Source: UBA11650 sp963997925 (GTDB lineage Bacteria; Chloroflexota; Dehalococcoidia; Lucifugimonadales; UBA3495). Taken from it: a DNA stretch of 64,000 nucleotides. Positions 8,181 to 17,052 of the stretch are shown in pieces (the first letter of the stretch is position 1; the number at the start of each line of letters is the position of its first letter). A program made the translations under genes and the position numbers. Under the pieces are notes generated by a model. It ran no database searches. It was not told where the DNA came from and saw only the letters and a list, made by a program, of their open reading frames with translations. The stretch is from positions 1 through 64,000 of the forward strand of contig CAXEOX010000001.1 in assembly GCA_963997925.1 (NCBI GenBank). Direction: 5' to 3'.

Positions 8181-8368
8181 CAAGAACCTCCTCAGTCCTT
8201 AGTGTTGCCGCGCCAAGAGCTGCGGCAGTCGATTTCCAGAGTTAAAGCCATTCTAGGTGGCCCGAAGAATATCGAAGTGGCGGCAATACTCTCCATCAGC
8301 GACTCCTCGATACATGTTATCAGGAATCGTCACGCACTAGCATCAACGGCTCAGTCCTACAGATTAAC

Positions 8369-9478
8369 TTATCTCCAAGGATACACCGAAACGTGGATCG
8401 CGCCTGGGGCTCCTTCGCCGGTGACGGACTTGATGGCGTAATCCACTTCAGACAGCCCGAAGGAGTGGGTAGTCATCAGTTCCAGGGGGAAGCGGCGGGA
8501 TGCGATCTGCTGCATCCCGACCTCCACCGACTTGTAGCTGTGGCCCCGAGCGCTCTTCAATGTGATGTACTTCCGAGTCATTCGGCCAATGGGGAAGTTG
8601 GGGAACTCTCCGTCCTCGCCCTGAACCACCAAAGTCGCTCCTCGGCGTTTAGCGGCTTCGATACCCAACAACGTAGGGGCGGTGCCGGAGCCAACAGTAC
8701 AGTCGACGGAAACATCGATGCCCCGTCCGCCCGTAATCTCCATGATGCGCTCCAGGGGATCTTCGGCGGAGATATCAATCACGTAGTCCGCCCCCATCGC
8801 CTTGGCAACTTCCAATCGCCGGGCGTCCTTCGCGGTGCCGGTGACGATGACGCACTCTGCGCCGGCATGTTTCGAAGCGATAACGCAGCACATACCCTGT
8901 TGGCCCGGACCCTGGATCAATACAGTAGAAGAATAGTCAACCCCGCCTTCATACAAAGCCCACTGAACCCCGTTAGCCATGGGAGTCGCCGTTCCGGCTT
9001 CCTCCGGCGTGACTCCATCGGGCACTTTGTGAATGATGGCGTTGGGGGCAAGGTACAGGTACTGGCTGAAACCTCCCCAGAGTGAGGGAGTTGTCTCTAT
9101 AGATGTATACCCGTACCTGATAGCGTGGTTGTCGTAGAACCAGTCGGTGGCGGTGCAGTGGCGGTACTCGCCCATGTGGTCCCATTCGCAGTTCCCGCAG
9201 GGGAGATAGTGCTCTAAGAACACTAGGTCTCCCTCGTGAACGCCTTTTCGCGCGGCGAATTGCTTACCCACACTGGTTATGTAGCCCACATTCTCATGCC
9301 CCATGATGATGGGACTGCCCCGCAACTCCAGACGGTACTGACTAACGTCGGTGCCGCAGACGCCAGCGACTTCTACCTTTAACAGAGCTTCATCGGGACC
9401 AATCTCCGGAACCTCCATCTCGCGAAAATCCATGGTGGAGGGTCCAACTTTCAGCGCAGCTTGCGTGGTCTCGACCAC
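8369..9478 (-). CDS. Zinc-type medium-chain alcohol dehydrogenase
   Basis: A 369-residue MDR protein. Catalytic zinc residues are in GVCGTDVSQY and GHENVG. The structural-zinc loop is incomplete: CGNC plus one later Cys (YRHC), so the usual four-Cys set is not obvious. The nucleotide-binding segment is VLIQGPGQQGM followed by MGADYVID. The first GTG (9487) directly touches the GAGGG ribosome binding site; GTG 9478, 9 nt away, is a better start. It may run with the Rieske gene downstream (188 nt gap). Substrate unknown; similar proteins oxidise alcohols such as threonine or polyols. Confidence 0.88.
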   Translation of the reverse strand: MVETTQAALKVGPSTMDFREMEVPEIGPDEALLKVEVAGVCGTDVSQYRLELRGSPIIMGHENVGYITSVGKQFAARKGVHEGDLVFLEHYLPCGNCEWDHMGEYRHCTATDWFYDNHAIRYGYTSIETTPSLWGGFSQYLYLAPNAIIHKVPDGVTPEEAGTATPMANGVQWALYEGGVDYSSTVLIQGPGQQGMCCVIASKHAGAECVIVTGTAKDARRLEVAKAMGADYVIDISAEDPLERIMEITGGRGIDVSVDCTVGSGTAPTLLGIEAAKRRGATLVVQGEDGEFPNFPIGRMTRKYITLKSARGHSYKSVEVGMQQIASRRFPLELMTTHSFGLSEVDYAIKSVTGEGAPGAIHVSVYPWR

Positions 9479-9714
9479 TGGGATCACCCCTCAGTCAAGA
9501 TTCCTAATCTGGGCCATTCCAGTGACCGTATCCGAGCCTCAATCAGGTGGTTTGAGGTTACTCTCGGCCTTAGGAAATTGTCAAACTTTTCCAGCCGCAG
9601 CGGGCCATATGCGAATCGCCGCAAATGTGGCAAACTAGGCATCTGCCAACTACGGTCCAAGGACGCAAGTATGATTTGGATCGAATTCAGGTCGACACGT
9701 AAGAAGGAGTAACC

Positions 9715-10515
9715 ATGCCAGACCATCAGATCAAAGTAGGAAACGTGGAGTTCATCTCCCTCAGCGACGGCGCCCCGTCCAGATCGCCTTTGATGCCCTT
9801 TCCCGATACCGCCATCGAGCAATGGAAGGAGTTTGCCGGATTGGTGGACGAACAGGACCAAGTTCGGACCCGGTACGGGACGCTGGCGGTGCGCTCCAGC
9901 GGAAAGTTGATAATCATCGATACCGGTCTCCAGGCCGAGGACGGCACCTTGATGGACGATATGAGCCAGAAGGGCATCGACCGCGACGAGGTGGACTTGG
10001 TGGTCTTCACCCATCTTCATCCCGACCACGTGGGCTGGAACCTGACCAACGGCCGCCCCAACTTCCCCAACGCCCGGTACGTGATTCCCCAGAAGGACTG
10101 GGACTATTGGACCAAACCTGAGGTTGTGGCCCAAGCCGAGCACATCACCAACCAAGTGCTTCCCTTGCAAGAGCTGGGGCTCATCGACTTCATGCAAGAC
10201 GACCACAAGATAACCGACGAGTTAACTACGGTGTGGACGCCAGGCCATACCCCCGGCCACGTCTCCATCATCGTAGCCTCCGATGGAGAGCGAGCCTACA
10301 TATTGGGCGACGTGGCGCACAGCGTGGCCCAAGCCCATTACACCGACTGGAGTCCCATCTTCGACGTGGATCCGGCATTGTCCCGCCAGACCCGCCACTC
10401 GGTGCTGGACCAACTGGAGGCCGAAGGGACTCTGGTATCAGCGGGCCACTTCCCCCATCCGGGATTCGGCCGGTTCGTCCGTGGCGAGACCAGGCGGGTT
10501 TGGCAGGGAATCTAA
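9715..10515 (+). CDS. Metallo-beta-lactamase-fold hydrolase (lactonase-like)
   Basis: This 266-residue protein carries the full dinuclear zinc set: FTHLHPDHVGWN (HxHxDH), GHTPGHVS, LGDVAHS and SAGHFPHPG. Spacing resembles the AHL-lactonase and methyl-parathion-hydrolase branch. No signal peptide is seen, so it is likely cytoplasmic. AGAAGGAG precedes the ATG. It is divergent from the zinc dehydrogenase and is followed 53 nt later by the DM13 gene. Confidence 0.9.
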   Translation: MPDHQIKVGNVEFISLSDGAPSRSPLMPFPDTAIEQWKEFAGLVDEQDQVRTRYGTLAVRSSGKLIIIDTGLQAEDGTLMDDMSQKGIDRDEVDLVVFTHLHPDHVGWNLTNGRPNFPNARYVIPQKDWDYWTKPEVVAQAEHITNQVLPLQELGLIDFMQDDHKITDELTTVWTPGHTPGHVSIIVASDGERAYILGDVAHSVAQAHYTDWSPIFDVDPALSRQTRHSVLDQLEAEGTLVSAGHFPHPGFGRFVRGETRRVWQGI

Positions 10516-10568
10516 AGACAGGCAATGTAGAACTAAAACTCCAAAACTTTTCCTGAAAGGAGCGTCCT

Positions 10569-11312
10569 ATGCTTCGCCGAAAGCGGACCCTGGGCATCCT
10601 GGCAGTCGTTATATTGGTGCCCGTAATCGGCATCGCTTGGTGGCTACTAGCTCCCCTTTTCACCAACACCACGGTGGAAGAGGAGTTTCCCTTCGCTTCC
10701 ACGGCTGTCGTTCCCCCAGACATGGACCGGGCCCAAGTGGAGCAGGTCATGTCGGGCATCGCGAAAGTGGACCAGTCTTCCAATGAGGACATGCCGCTGC
10801 CAGTCGACCCCAGATCCGAATTAACCAAGACCTTGGGCGCACGGAATGCCGACGCGACGGACGCCGTGGTGAAATCCCTGGCGGACGCAGCGGTGAAGTC
10901 GATGCCCGGCACCATGACTGCCCCGGCCAAAGATGAAATGACCCAGAAGATTGCCGAGGCGATGAAGGACGCCCTTCCCGAGGTTATGGCCAAGGCCGAA
11001 GCTCAACCTGCCAGCGAACCAGTCAGGCTAAAGTCAGGGCAGTTCCGGGATCAGGACCGCTTTCACAGAGGAACCGGAACGGCGACCATCTACAGCCTAG
11101 CCGACGGCACCCAGCTTCTCAGGCTGACAGATTTCCAGGTAACCAACGGCCCCGACCTGCGGGTCATCCTCACTCGCAGTCAAAACCCGGAGGAAGCTGG
11201 GCAGGTCACCGGTCCGGGCCACCTGGAATTGGCCAAGCTTAAAGGGAACATGGAAAACACAACTACCCCATCCCCAACGATGCCGACGTTTCTACATTTA
11301 ATAGCGTGGTAG
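10569..11312 (+). CDS. Membrane-anchored DM13-domain protein, C-terminus frameshifted
   Basis: A single N-terminal membrane anchor (ILAVVILVPVIGIAWWLL) is followed by a low-complexity helical linker and, from about residue 155, a DM13 domain: SGQFRDQDRFHRGTGTA, then LRLTDFQVTNGPDLRV. DM13 domains are proposed redox or cytochrome-like modules. As read, the domain ends abruptly in an unrelated tail. In the next frame the expected ending is intact, with NYPIPNDADV, VVVFCKPF and its Cys, up to a TAA at 11369-11371. One extra base at the A4 run 11254-11257 would restore it. So the full gene is probably 10569-11371 and this copy is either a recent mutant or carries a sequence error. AAAGGAG precedes the ATG. 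Confidence 0.85.
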   Translation: MLRRKRTLGILAVVILVPVIGIAWWLLAPLFTNTTVEEEFPFASTAVVPPDMDRAQVEQVMSGIAKVDQSSNEDMPLPVDPRSELTKTLGARNADATDAVVKSLADAAVKSMPGTMTAPAKDEMTQKIAEAMKDALPEVMAKAEAQPASEPVRLKSGQFRDQDRFHRGTGTATIYSLADGTQLLRLTDFQVTNGPDLRVILTRSQNPEEAGQVTGPGHLELAKLKGNMENTTTPSPTMPTFLHLIAW

Positions 11313-11390
11313 TTTTCTGTAAGCCGTTCCGGGTGATTTTCAGCGTCGCATCGTTGGAGTCGGCGGGGTAAACGCTCCACCGTCACACTG

Positions 11391-11449
11391 GCGCAGGCCG
11401 GGATCCAGGCAGGTTGATAGCGGAATATTTCGTGGATTCCGGCCTGCGC
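11391..11449. repeat. Dispersed inverted repeat (GCGCAGGCCGGGATCCA type)
   Basis: Arms 11391-11407 and 11433-11449 are complementary over 17 bp with one mismatch, followed by GGAATGAC. It is intergenic and of the same style as the elements at 27720 and 46227. Confidence 0.7.
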
Positions 11450-11639
11450 CGGAATGACGAAGGGTTAACTTCGGATATTTCGCCACAGAGCCCAGAACAC
11501 CAGCTTGCTTGACAGGATTATTGCCACTCAGCATAATTCGACAAAAGATTCGACCCGGTGTTTTAACCGGCGCCACCAAGCTCCGGTGGGAACCCCAGAT
11601 TCAGTTCTACCCCTGAAAAACTTCGAAAAGAGGGATGTA

Positions 11640-13040
11640 ATGGCAGAAGACATAGCGTTAATGGCTCACCTTATGCGCCGCGCCGGATTCGGCGCGACCC
11701 GTGAAGAGCTGGAAACCAGGGCGGCCAAAGGCTACGACGCGACCGTAGACGAGTTGCTCAATCCAGAGACTCAAGACCCATCGGACCGGTTGGAGTTCTT
11801 CCGGTATCACCCCGGCTACCGTCGGCCCATAACCTCGTCTGGTATGGGCAGCGCCGCATGGCTCCACGATCTGGTCAGCACCGAACGGGTATTGGAAGAG
11901 AAGATGGTGCTCTTTTGGCACCACGTGTTCGCCACAGGCGCCGGAAAAGTAGACCACTATCATGAGGTCATCTCCCAAATCGACATGTTCCGAGAGAAGG
12001 GGATGGGCGACTACCGCGAGTTGCTCGTCGCCCTGGCCAAGAACCCGGCGATGATTTTCTGGCTGGATAACTGCGACAATCACTCCTACGCCGTCAATGA
12101 GAACTGGGGCCGGGAGTTGCTGGAACTGTTCAGCATGGGTGTGGGCAACTACACCGAAGACGATGTAAGGCAATGCTCTAGGGCCTTCACCGGCTGGACG
12201 CTCTCACCCATGATTCCCCGGCAGGCCTACGGTCGTTTCGACTGGGGCTTCGAGTTCCAGGAAGAAGACCACGATGAAGGCGAAAAAACCTTCTTGGGTC
12301 AAACCGGTAACTTCAATGGCGAAGACATCATCGACATCGTTTGCCAGCAGCCAGCAACAGCCAAGTTCGTCGCCCGTCATCTGTACAACTTCTTCGTCGC
12401 CGACGAACCCCAGGTCCCGTCCTGGTTGGACACGCCTCCCAATGATCCCGAGGCGGTGGATCTGCTGGCCAAGACCTTCATAGACTCCAAATACGACATG
12501 CGCTCGGTATTGCGAGTGCTGTTCCATTCCGACTTCTTCAAGAACGCCCGATTCGCCAAGATAAAGAGCCCCGCCGAGGTCGTCGTAGGCACTCTGAGGA
12601 TGGTCGGGGGGTATGCCTTTCCTTCCCCAGGCATCGGCGAACGGGCCAAGCAAGCCGGGTATATGGGGCAAGACTTGCTCAATCCGCCCAGCGTAGAAGG
12701 CTGGCACACCGGAGTTGAGTGGATCAACAGTGGTTCGCTGATGAAGCGCATCAACTTCTGCGCCGACATGGTTGGTGATGTAAGCAATCCGGGAATCCAG
12801 TCGATAGTCGGCAGGATAAGGGCCAAGGGAAACCTGGATTCTGAACAGCTAGTGGACACCTGCTTGGACTTGATGGGGCCTTTGGATGTCACTTCGGAGA
12901 GCCGTCAACTGCTGGTGGACCACGCAACTGAGTTCGGCCAGCTTAGCTGGGACTCAGACCAAGACGTCAGTAACTCCAGCGAAAAGGTTGGAGAGCTGCT
13001 TCAGCTAGTCGTTTCATTACGAGAATATCTTTACGCTTAG
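11640..13040 (+). CDS. DUF1800 family protein
   Basis: A 466-residue DUF1800 protein. Typical features are HLMRRAGFGAT at the N-terminus, EKMVLFWHHVFATG, NWGRELLELFSMGVGNYTEDDV, CSRAFTGWTL and LNPPSVEGWHTG near the C-terminus. Function of the family is unknown; genes nearly always sit next to DUF1501 genes, as here. No Tat or Sec signal is visible, whereas many homologues are exported. ATG 11640 follows GAGGG; the frame is open 45 codons further upstream but that part looks like repeat sequence. Confidence 0.92.
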   Translation: MAEDIALMAHLMRRAGFGATREELETRAAKGYDATVDELLNPETQDPSDRLEFFRYHPGYRRPITSSGMGSAAWLHDLVSTERVLEEKMVLFWHHVFATGAGKVDHYHEVISQIDMFREKGMGDYRELLVALAKNPAMIFWLDNCDNHSYAVNENWGRELLELFSMGVGNYTEDDVRQCSRAFTGWTLSPMIPRQAYGRFDWGFEFQEEDHDEGEKTFLGQTGNFNGEDIIDIVCQQPATAKFVARHLYNFFVADEPQVPSWLDTPPNDPEAVDLLAKTFIDSKYDMRSVLRVLFHSDFFKNARFAKIKSPAEVVVGTLRMVGGYAFPSPGIGERAKQAGYMGQDLLNPPSVEGWHTGVEWINSGSLMKRINFCADMVGDVSNPGIQSIVGRIRAKGNLDSEQLVDTCLDLMGPLDVTSESRQLLVDHATEFGQLSWDSDQDVSNSSEKVGELLQLVVSLREYLYA

Positions 13041-13054
13041 TACCTGTGGCACAT

Positions 13055-13150
13055 AGTGGTTCGACGAGCCTGTCCTGAGCTTGCCGAAGGGCTCACCACG
13101 AACGGGATAAAGAAAGTTTCTCCGTTCATCCTGAGCCTGTCGAATGACCG
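13055..13150. repeat. Dispersed repeat D, copy 1 (before DUF1501 gene)
   Basis: It contains GTGGTTCGACGAGCC, TCCTGAGCTTGCCGAAGG and CCACGAACGG, then a second unit CGTTCATCCTGAGCC. The same words recur at 14401-14478 on the other side of the DUF1501 gene. Confidence 0.75.
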
Positions 13151-13204
13151 GGGAAAAGGCATCTCGAGTTTTTAAAACAGCCTTTCAATCAAAAGGAGCG
13201 ATAA

Positions 13205-14332
13205 ATGACCAGTAACAAGAAAGACCCGGTGCTGGTGGTACTGCAACTATCCGGAGGTAACGACTACCTCAACACCGTCATCCCCTATACCGACCCTCTT
13301 TATTGGGACGCCCGGCCGGGTGTCAAGATACCTGAAGCCGATATCATCGACCTGGACGGCAAGTTTGGTTTTCATCCCAGCATGCAGGTCATCAAAGATA
13401 TATACGACCAAGGCAACGCAGCCATCATTCACGGCGTTGGCTATGCCAACTCCATCAGGTCCCACTTCCGTTCCATGGACATCTGGCACACCTGCGAGCC
13501 GGACCGGGTAGGTACTGAAGGCTGGCTGGGGTTGGCAGCCAAGGACATTGACCCCAACAAGGAAAACGTGGTCACTACGGTCAGCATCGGCCCCAGCATG
13601 TTTAGGGCCGTGTCCCTGCCTGGGGTGCCGGTAGCCTGCGTGGATTCCCTGGATAGCTACGGCCTCCTTACCGGAATCTCCGACACCCAACGCCGGAATA
13701 CGATTTTGGACAGGTTCACCCAGATGTACTCTCCGGCCATCGGCACGGGCTTGGCCATGGAGTACCTCGGAGAAACCGGGCTTGAGGCAATGGCTGGGGC
13801 CGACATATTGAAAGTGGCCCCTCAAAAGTACTCATCCACGGTTGAATATGCGGATACGGGCGTTGGCCGCAAGCTCAGGGACATCGCCCAGGTACATCTG
13901 GCCAACCTAGGGACTCGAATCTTCTATTGCGAGTACGGAAGTTTCGATTCCCACGCCAACCAACTTGGCATGCACGCCGACCTGTGGCGGGACACGTCCC
14001 GGGCGGTGGGCGATTTCTTTGCCGACCTTAAAGAGCACGACGCAGCGGACAACGTCGTCATGCTGCTCTTTTCCGAATTTGGACGCCGCGTCCGGGACAA
14101 CGGGTCCGGCACCGATCACGGCTCCGCTGGCGTGGCCTTCGCTATCGGCGACCCTGTGAAAGGCGGCCAGTACGGTGAGTATCCCTCCACCAAGACAGAA
14201 GACCTGGAACAGGGCGACTTGGTGCCCAACCTGGACTTCCGTGGCCTTTATTCCACCGTTTTGGAGGACTGGCTCGGGTTGGATGCCAAAACCATAGTCA
14301 AGGGAACCTTCGAAAAGCCATCCTTCCTCTAA
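13205..14332 (+). CDS. DUF1501 family protein
   Basis: A 375-residue DUF1501 protein related to the alkaline-phosphatase/sulfatase fold. It opens with LVVLQLSGGNDYLNTV (family motif with Asp). SHFRSMDIWHT, SFDSHANQLGMH and FSEFGRRVRDNGSGTDHG carry the conserved His/Asp residues that probably bind metal. The Tat signal seen in many homologues is absent. AAAAGGAG precedes the ATG. It pairs with the DUF1800 protein upstream; the same dispersed repeat flanks it on both sides. Confidence 0.93.
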   Translation: MTSNKKDPVLVVLQLSGGNDYLNTVIPYTDPLYWDARPGVKIPEADIIDLDGKFGFHPSMQVIKDIYDQGNAAIIHGVGYANSIRSHFRSMDIWHTCEPDRVGTEGWLGLAAKDIDPNKENVVTTVSIGPSMFRAVSLPGVPVACVDSLDSYGLLTGISDTQRRNTILDRFTQMYSPAIGTGLAMEYLGETGLEAMAGADILKVAPQKYSSTVEYADTGVGRKLRDIAQVHLANLGTRIFYCEYGSFDSHANQLGMHADLWRDTSRAVGDFFADLKEHDAADNVVMLLFSEFGRRVRDNGSGTDHGSAGVAFAIGDPVKGGQYGEYPSTKTEDLEQGDLVPNLDFRGLYSTVLEDWLGLDAKTIVKGTFEKPSFL

Positions 14333-14400
14333 TCAGAGAGGATTTAGACACCAACAGGGCCAACCGACCTCTATGGCGGTTGGCCTGTATTCTCCAGAAC

Positions 14401-14478
14401 CGGTGGTTCGACAAGCGCACCACGAACGGCAGGAATCGACTACCGTCTTACGTTCGTCCTGAGCTTGTCGAAGGACCA
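14401..14478. repeat. Dispersed repeat D, copy 2 (after DUF1501 gene)
   Basis: GGTGGTTCGACAAGC, CACCACGAACGG and TTCGTCCTGAGCTTGTCGA match the words in the copy at 13055-13150. Confidence 0.75.
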
Positions 14479-14506
14479 GCCGCAAATCCGTTAGCAGGAG
14501 CAAAAT

Positions 14507-15556
14507 ATGGTTACCCAGATAGTAGCCGGGCGCACATTCGACTATAGCCATAGTATCGGACGGGGAGCGCCTTCCGGTTCGGGATTTAACGTAGCCATCG
14601 ACATCGCCTTGGGCGAGGGAAACCGGGTGTATGTACTGAATCGGGGGTATGAATACATCCCAACGGTCCCTTGGAACCGGGCCGGACGTGGCGCACGGGT
14701 GGGAATCTTCAACGTTGGGACCGAGGCGGGCGACGAGGAGTTTATCAGCGAATTTTCCAAGTATGGCGATGGTCAAGGCGAACTCATCTGGCCCGCCGGT
14801 ATCACCCTGGACGACCAGTACAACGTGTATGTTAGCGACGAGTGGCTAAACCGGGTTTCGGTATTCGATAAGGACGGCAACTACCTTAACGACTGGGGAT
14901 CTTCCGGAGAAGGAGACGCCGAGTTCAGCGGCCCTTCAGGCATCGCGACTGACGCTCAGAATGACATCTACGTGGTCGACAGCCGCAACCACCGGGTGCA
15001 GAAACTCACCAAGGAAGGAAAGTTCCTGCTCGGTTGGGGTAAGTTAGGCACTGGAGAGGGAGAGTTCGACTCCCCCTGGGGTATCAATCTGGATCATGAA
15101 GGCAATGTCTACGTTGCCGACCACAAGAACAACCGGGTACAGAAATTCACTCCAGATGGCAAGTTCCTGGCCCAGTTCGGCACCTACGGCACGGGTCGCG
15201 GTGAACTGAACCGTCCATCGGCAGTATCGATCGACCCGGACGGAGACGTGTATATCTGCGACTGGGCCAATGATCGGGTGCAACTCTTTAACTCGGAAGG
15301 TAAGTATCTCACCAGCTTTGTGGGAGACGCTCAAGAGCTAACCAAGTGGGCTCAAGAAATCGTCTTTACCAACCCCGGAGCAGTCAGGCGGCGCCGCGAA
15401 GTCAAGAACATGGAGGTTGAATGGCGATTGGGCATGCCAACGGCCTTAGCCTTCGATACCGGCAACAACCGCATCATGATTGTCGACACGCAGCGGAACC
15501 GGCTACAGATATATAACAAGCTCAAGGAATACGCCGAGCCTCAACGCAACCTGTAA
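14507..15556 (+). CDS. NHL-repeat beta-propeller protein
   Basis: A 349-residue protein built of NHL repeats. At least five units share the pattern GEFxxPxGI, then VYVxDxxNxRVQKF, for example IYVVDSRNHRVQKL and VYVADHKNNRVQKF. It should fold as a six-bladed propeller used for binding or as a lyase/scaffold. There is no signal peptide. TTAGCAGGAGC lies before the ATG. It follows the DUF1800/DUF1501 pair, and may belong to the same functional unit. Confidence 0.9.
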   Translation: MVTQIVAGRTFDYSHSIGRGAPSGSGFNVAIDIALGEGNRVYVLNRGYEYIPTVPWNRAGRGARVGIFNVGTEAGDEEFISEFSKYGDGQGELIWPAGITLDDQYNVYVSDEWLNRVSVFDKDGNYLNDWGSSGEGDAEFSGPSGIATDAQNDIYVVDSRNHRVQKLTKEGKFLLGWGKLGTGEGEFDSPWGINLDHEGNVYVADHKNNRVQKFTPDGKFLAQFGTYGTGRGELNRPSAVSIDPDGDVYICDWANDRVQLFNSEGKYLTSFVGDAQELTKWAQEIVFTNPGAVRRRREVKNMEVEWRLGMPTALAFDTGNNRIMIVDTQRNRLQIYNKLKEYAEPQRNL

Positions 15557-15610
15557 GCCTCATCACCTCCTCAGCCATGAGGAGATAGCTCAAACTTTGT
15601 GCTCACAACG

Positions 15611-15646
15611 AAGACCGGCGGGTAAAATCCGCCGGTCTTCTTCTTA
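15611..15646 (+). terminator. Intrinsic terminator of the NHL gene
   Basis: AAGACCGGCGG (15611-15621) pairs with CCGCCGGTCTT (15629-15639), followed by CTTCTT. A weaker CTCCTCA/TGAGGAG hairpin lies earlier at 15567-15584. Confidence 0.85.
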
Positions 15647-15789
15647 CATTGCATCTATAGCATCCATTGTTCACTACTATTTCGTAGGTATATGTGGGTA
15701 AGCAACGGTTTTAATTTCTGTCATCGGCGCTATGAGAGATAACTACCGTCCGCTGCTGGCAAGGGGTTCCGTTCTTCGGATTTTTTTGC

Positions 15790-15898
15790 TTGACACAAGT
15801 CAACGGCAAGGAATACTATCCAGATATAATATACTCTAAATCATTAGCATCACGATTCTCAATAATAATATTCTCATATGGCAATGCTCATTGAGAAT
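15790..15898 (+). promoter_or_regulatory. Promoter region and repeated ATTCTCAAT boxes upstream of LysR gene
   Basis: The region holds TTGACA (15790-15795) with TACTAT 18 nt later, and a perfect TATAAT at 15825-15830. Downstream are ATTCTCAAT (15855-15863), ATTCTCAT (15870-15877, exactly 15 bp on) and the inverted ATTGAGAAT (15890-15898). Such spaced half-sites are typical of LysR-type regulator binding, here probably autoregulation. Confidence 0.55.
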
Positions 15899-15915
15899 GG
15901 GACAGATGATTCACA

Positions 15916-16842
15916 TTGAGGCTTATTGAACTAACCAGCTTTTACTACACGGCTCGTTACCACAGTGTCACCAAGGCTGCCCGCAGACAGGAAGTTGGGC
16001 AGAGCGTGGTCTCCCAGCACGTCAGGAGACTTGAGATTGAGTTCGGAATCACCTTGTTTGACCGATCTTCCCGGCCATACAAATTGACCGTAGAAGGCAA
16101 CGCCTTTCTGAAACTGGTTATCCCCATCGTCGATGCGGCGAGTAGCCTCAAGGACCAGATAGCCCACCCGGAACAACACGGCGCATTCGTGGTGGGGGCC
16201 TATCCTGACTTGGTAATGCACCACCTCCCCAAGGTTATCCAACCGTTTCGCGAACAGTACCCTGACGTAAGAATCACCCTGTTGGCCCGCCCCTACGACT
16301 CGCTGCTACGTTTGGTCAAGTCCGGTGAGGTCGATATGGCTCTGTGCTCCCCTCCCTCGGCCGACGACCAGAATCTCGACTACCTACAATTGTTCAGTTA
16401 CAACGCAGTACTACTGACACCGAAAAACCACCCGTTGGCAAATCTCCAGAATATAGGGATCCGTGACATTTCCCAGTCGTCTCTGATTCTCCCAGGACCG
16501 GAGAGCGTGATTTGGCAGCAGGTAGACCGTGCGTTGGAGGCCCAGGGCATCGAGTGTGATGTCACTCTGTCCATGGATAGCTTCCAGTCCATCAAGCGAT
16601 ACGTGGAGATTGACATGGGCGTGGCGGTAGTCAGCGATTTCGCCCTACTGCCCGAAGACCTTGAGCATTTGAGTGTGGTGAACCTAGACCATCTCTTCCC
16701 CGGATCGGCGATTGGCATCTGCACTTTGAAAGGGAAGTATCTAGGTCCTGCCGTGCAGAACTTCATCGACAAACTCGCCGCCGACCTGACTGGTTTTCGC
16801 AGCGCCCTGTGGGAACAACCGATCCTCCAAGAAGCTGATTAA
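15916..16842 (+). CDS. LysR-family transcriptional regulator
   Basis: A 308-residue LysR regulator. The N-terminal winged helix is typical: FYYTARYHSVTKAARRQ, then SVVSQHVRRLEIEFGITLFDRS. From about residue 90 a periplasmic-binding-protein-like effector domain follows (GAFVVGAYPDLVM, LLRLVKSGEVDMAL). The start is TTG 15916; an ATG at 15906 is out of frame. It is placed upstream of BioY and an MFS gene but on its own terminator-insulated unit. The effector is unknown; the repeat boxes at 15855-15898 are likely its own operator. Confidence 0.92.
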   Translation: MRLIELTSFYYTARYHSVTKAARRQEVGQSVVSQHVRRLEIEFGITLFDRSSRPYKLTVEGNAFLKLVIPIVDAASSLKDQIAHPEQHGAFVVGAYPDLVMHHLPKVIQPFREQYPDVRITLLARPYDSLLRLVKSGEVDMALCSPPSADDQNLDYLQLFSYNAVLLTPKNHPLANLQNIGIRDISQSSLILPGPESVIWQQVDRALEAQGIECDVTLSMDSFQSIKRYVEIDMGVAVVSDFALLPEDLEHLSVVNLDHLFPGSAIGICTLKGKYLGPAVQNFIDKLAADLTGFRSALWEQPILQEAD

Positions 16843-16983
16843 ACCACTGAAGCGTTCCCACCCCGCCATCTCAGTCAATCAGCACCGCTATTTCGCCGAA
16901 GAGACCGCTACCGAATGTTCTCCTCCATTCCTCCGGCACCGGACTGTTCTTTCAGATACACGCGCTTCATTCCTGACGCCGGG

Positions 16984-17011
16984 TTTACAGGCAGGTTTAG
17001 CACGGTATACT
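16984..17011 (+). promoter_or_regulatory. Sigma70-like promoter of BioY gene
   Basis: TTTACA (16984-16989), 16-nt spacer, TATACT (17006-17011), about 40 nt before the TTG start. No BirA-like operator is obvious. Confidence 0.5.
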
Positions 17012-17052
17012 CTGGCAGGGCCGGAGACCCGGCTAGCTAGAGGAGGTCCGAT

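Noticed and set aside
8202..8441. 79-residue plus-strand ORF between Rieske and dehydrogenase genes
   Set aside because: It overlaps the dehydrogenase 3' end and has no RBS or family resemblance.
13055..14478. CRISPR array
   Set aside because: The repeats are two dispersed copies of differing length, not evenly spaced units with spacers; no cas genes are present.
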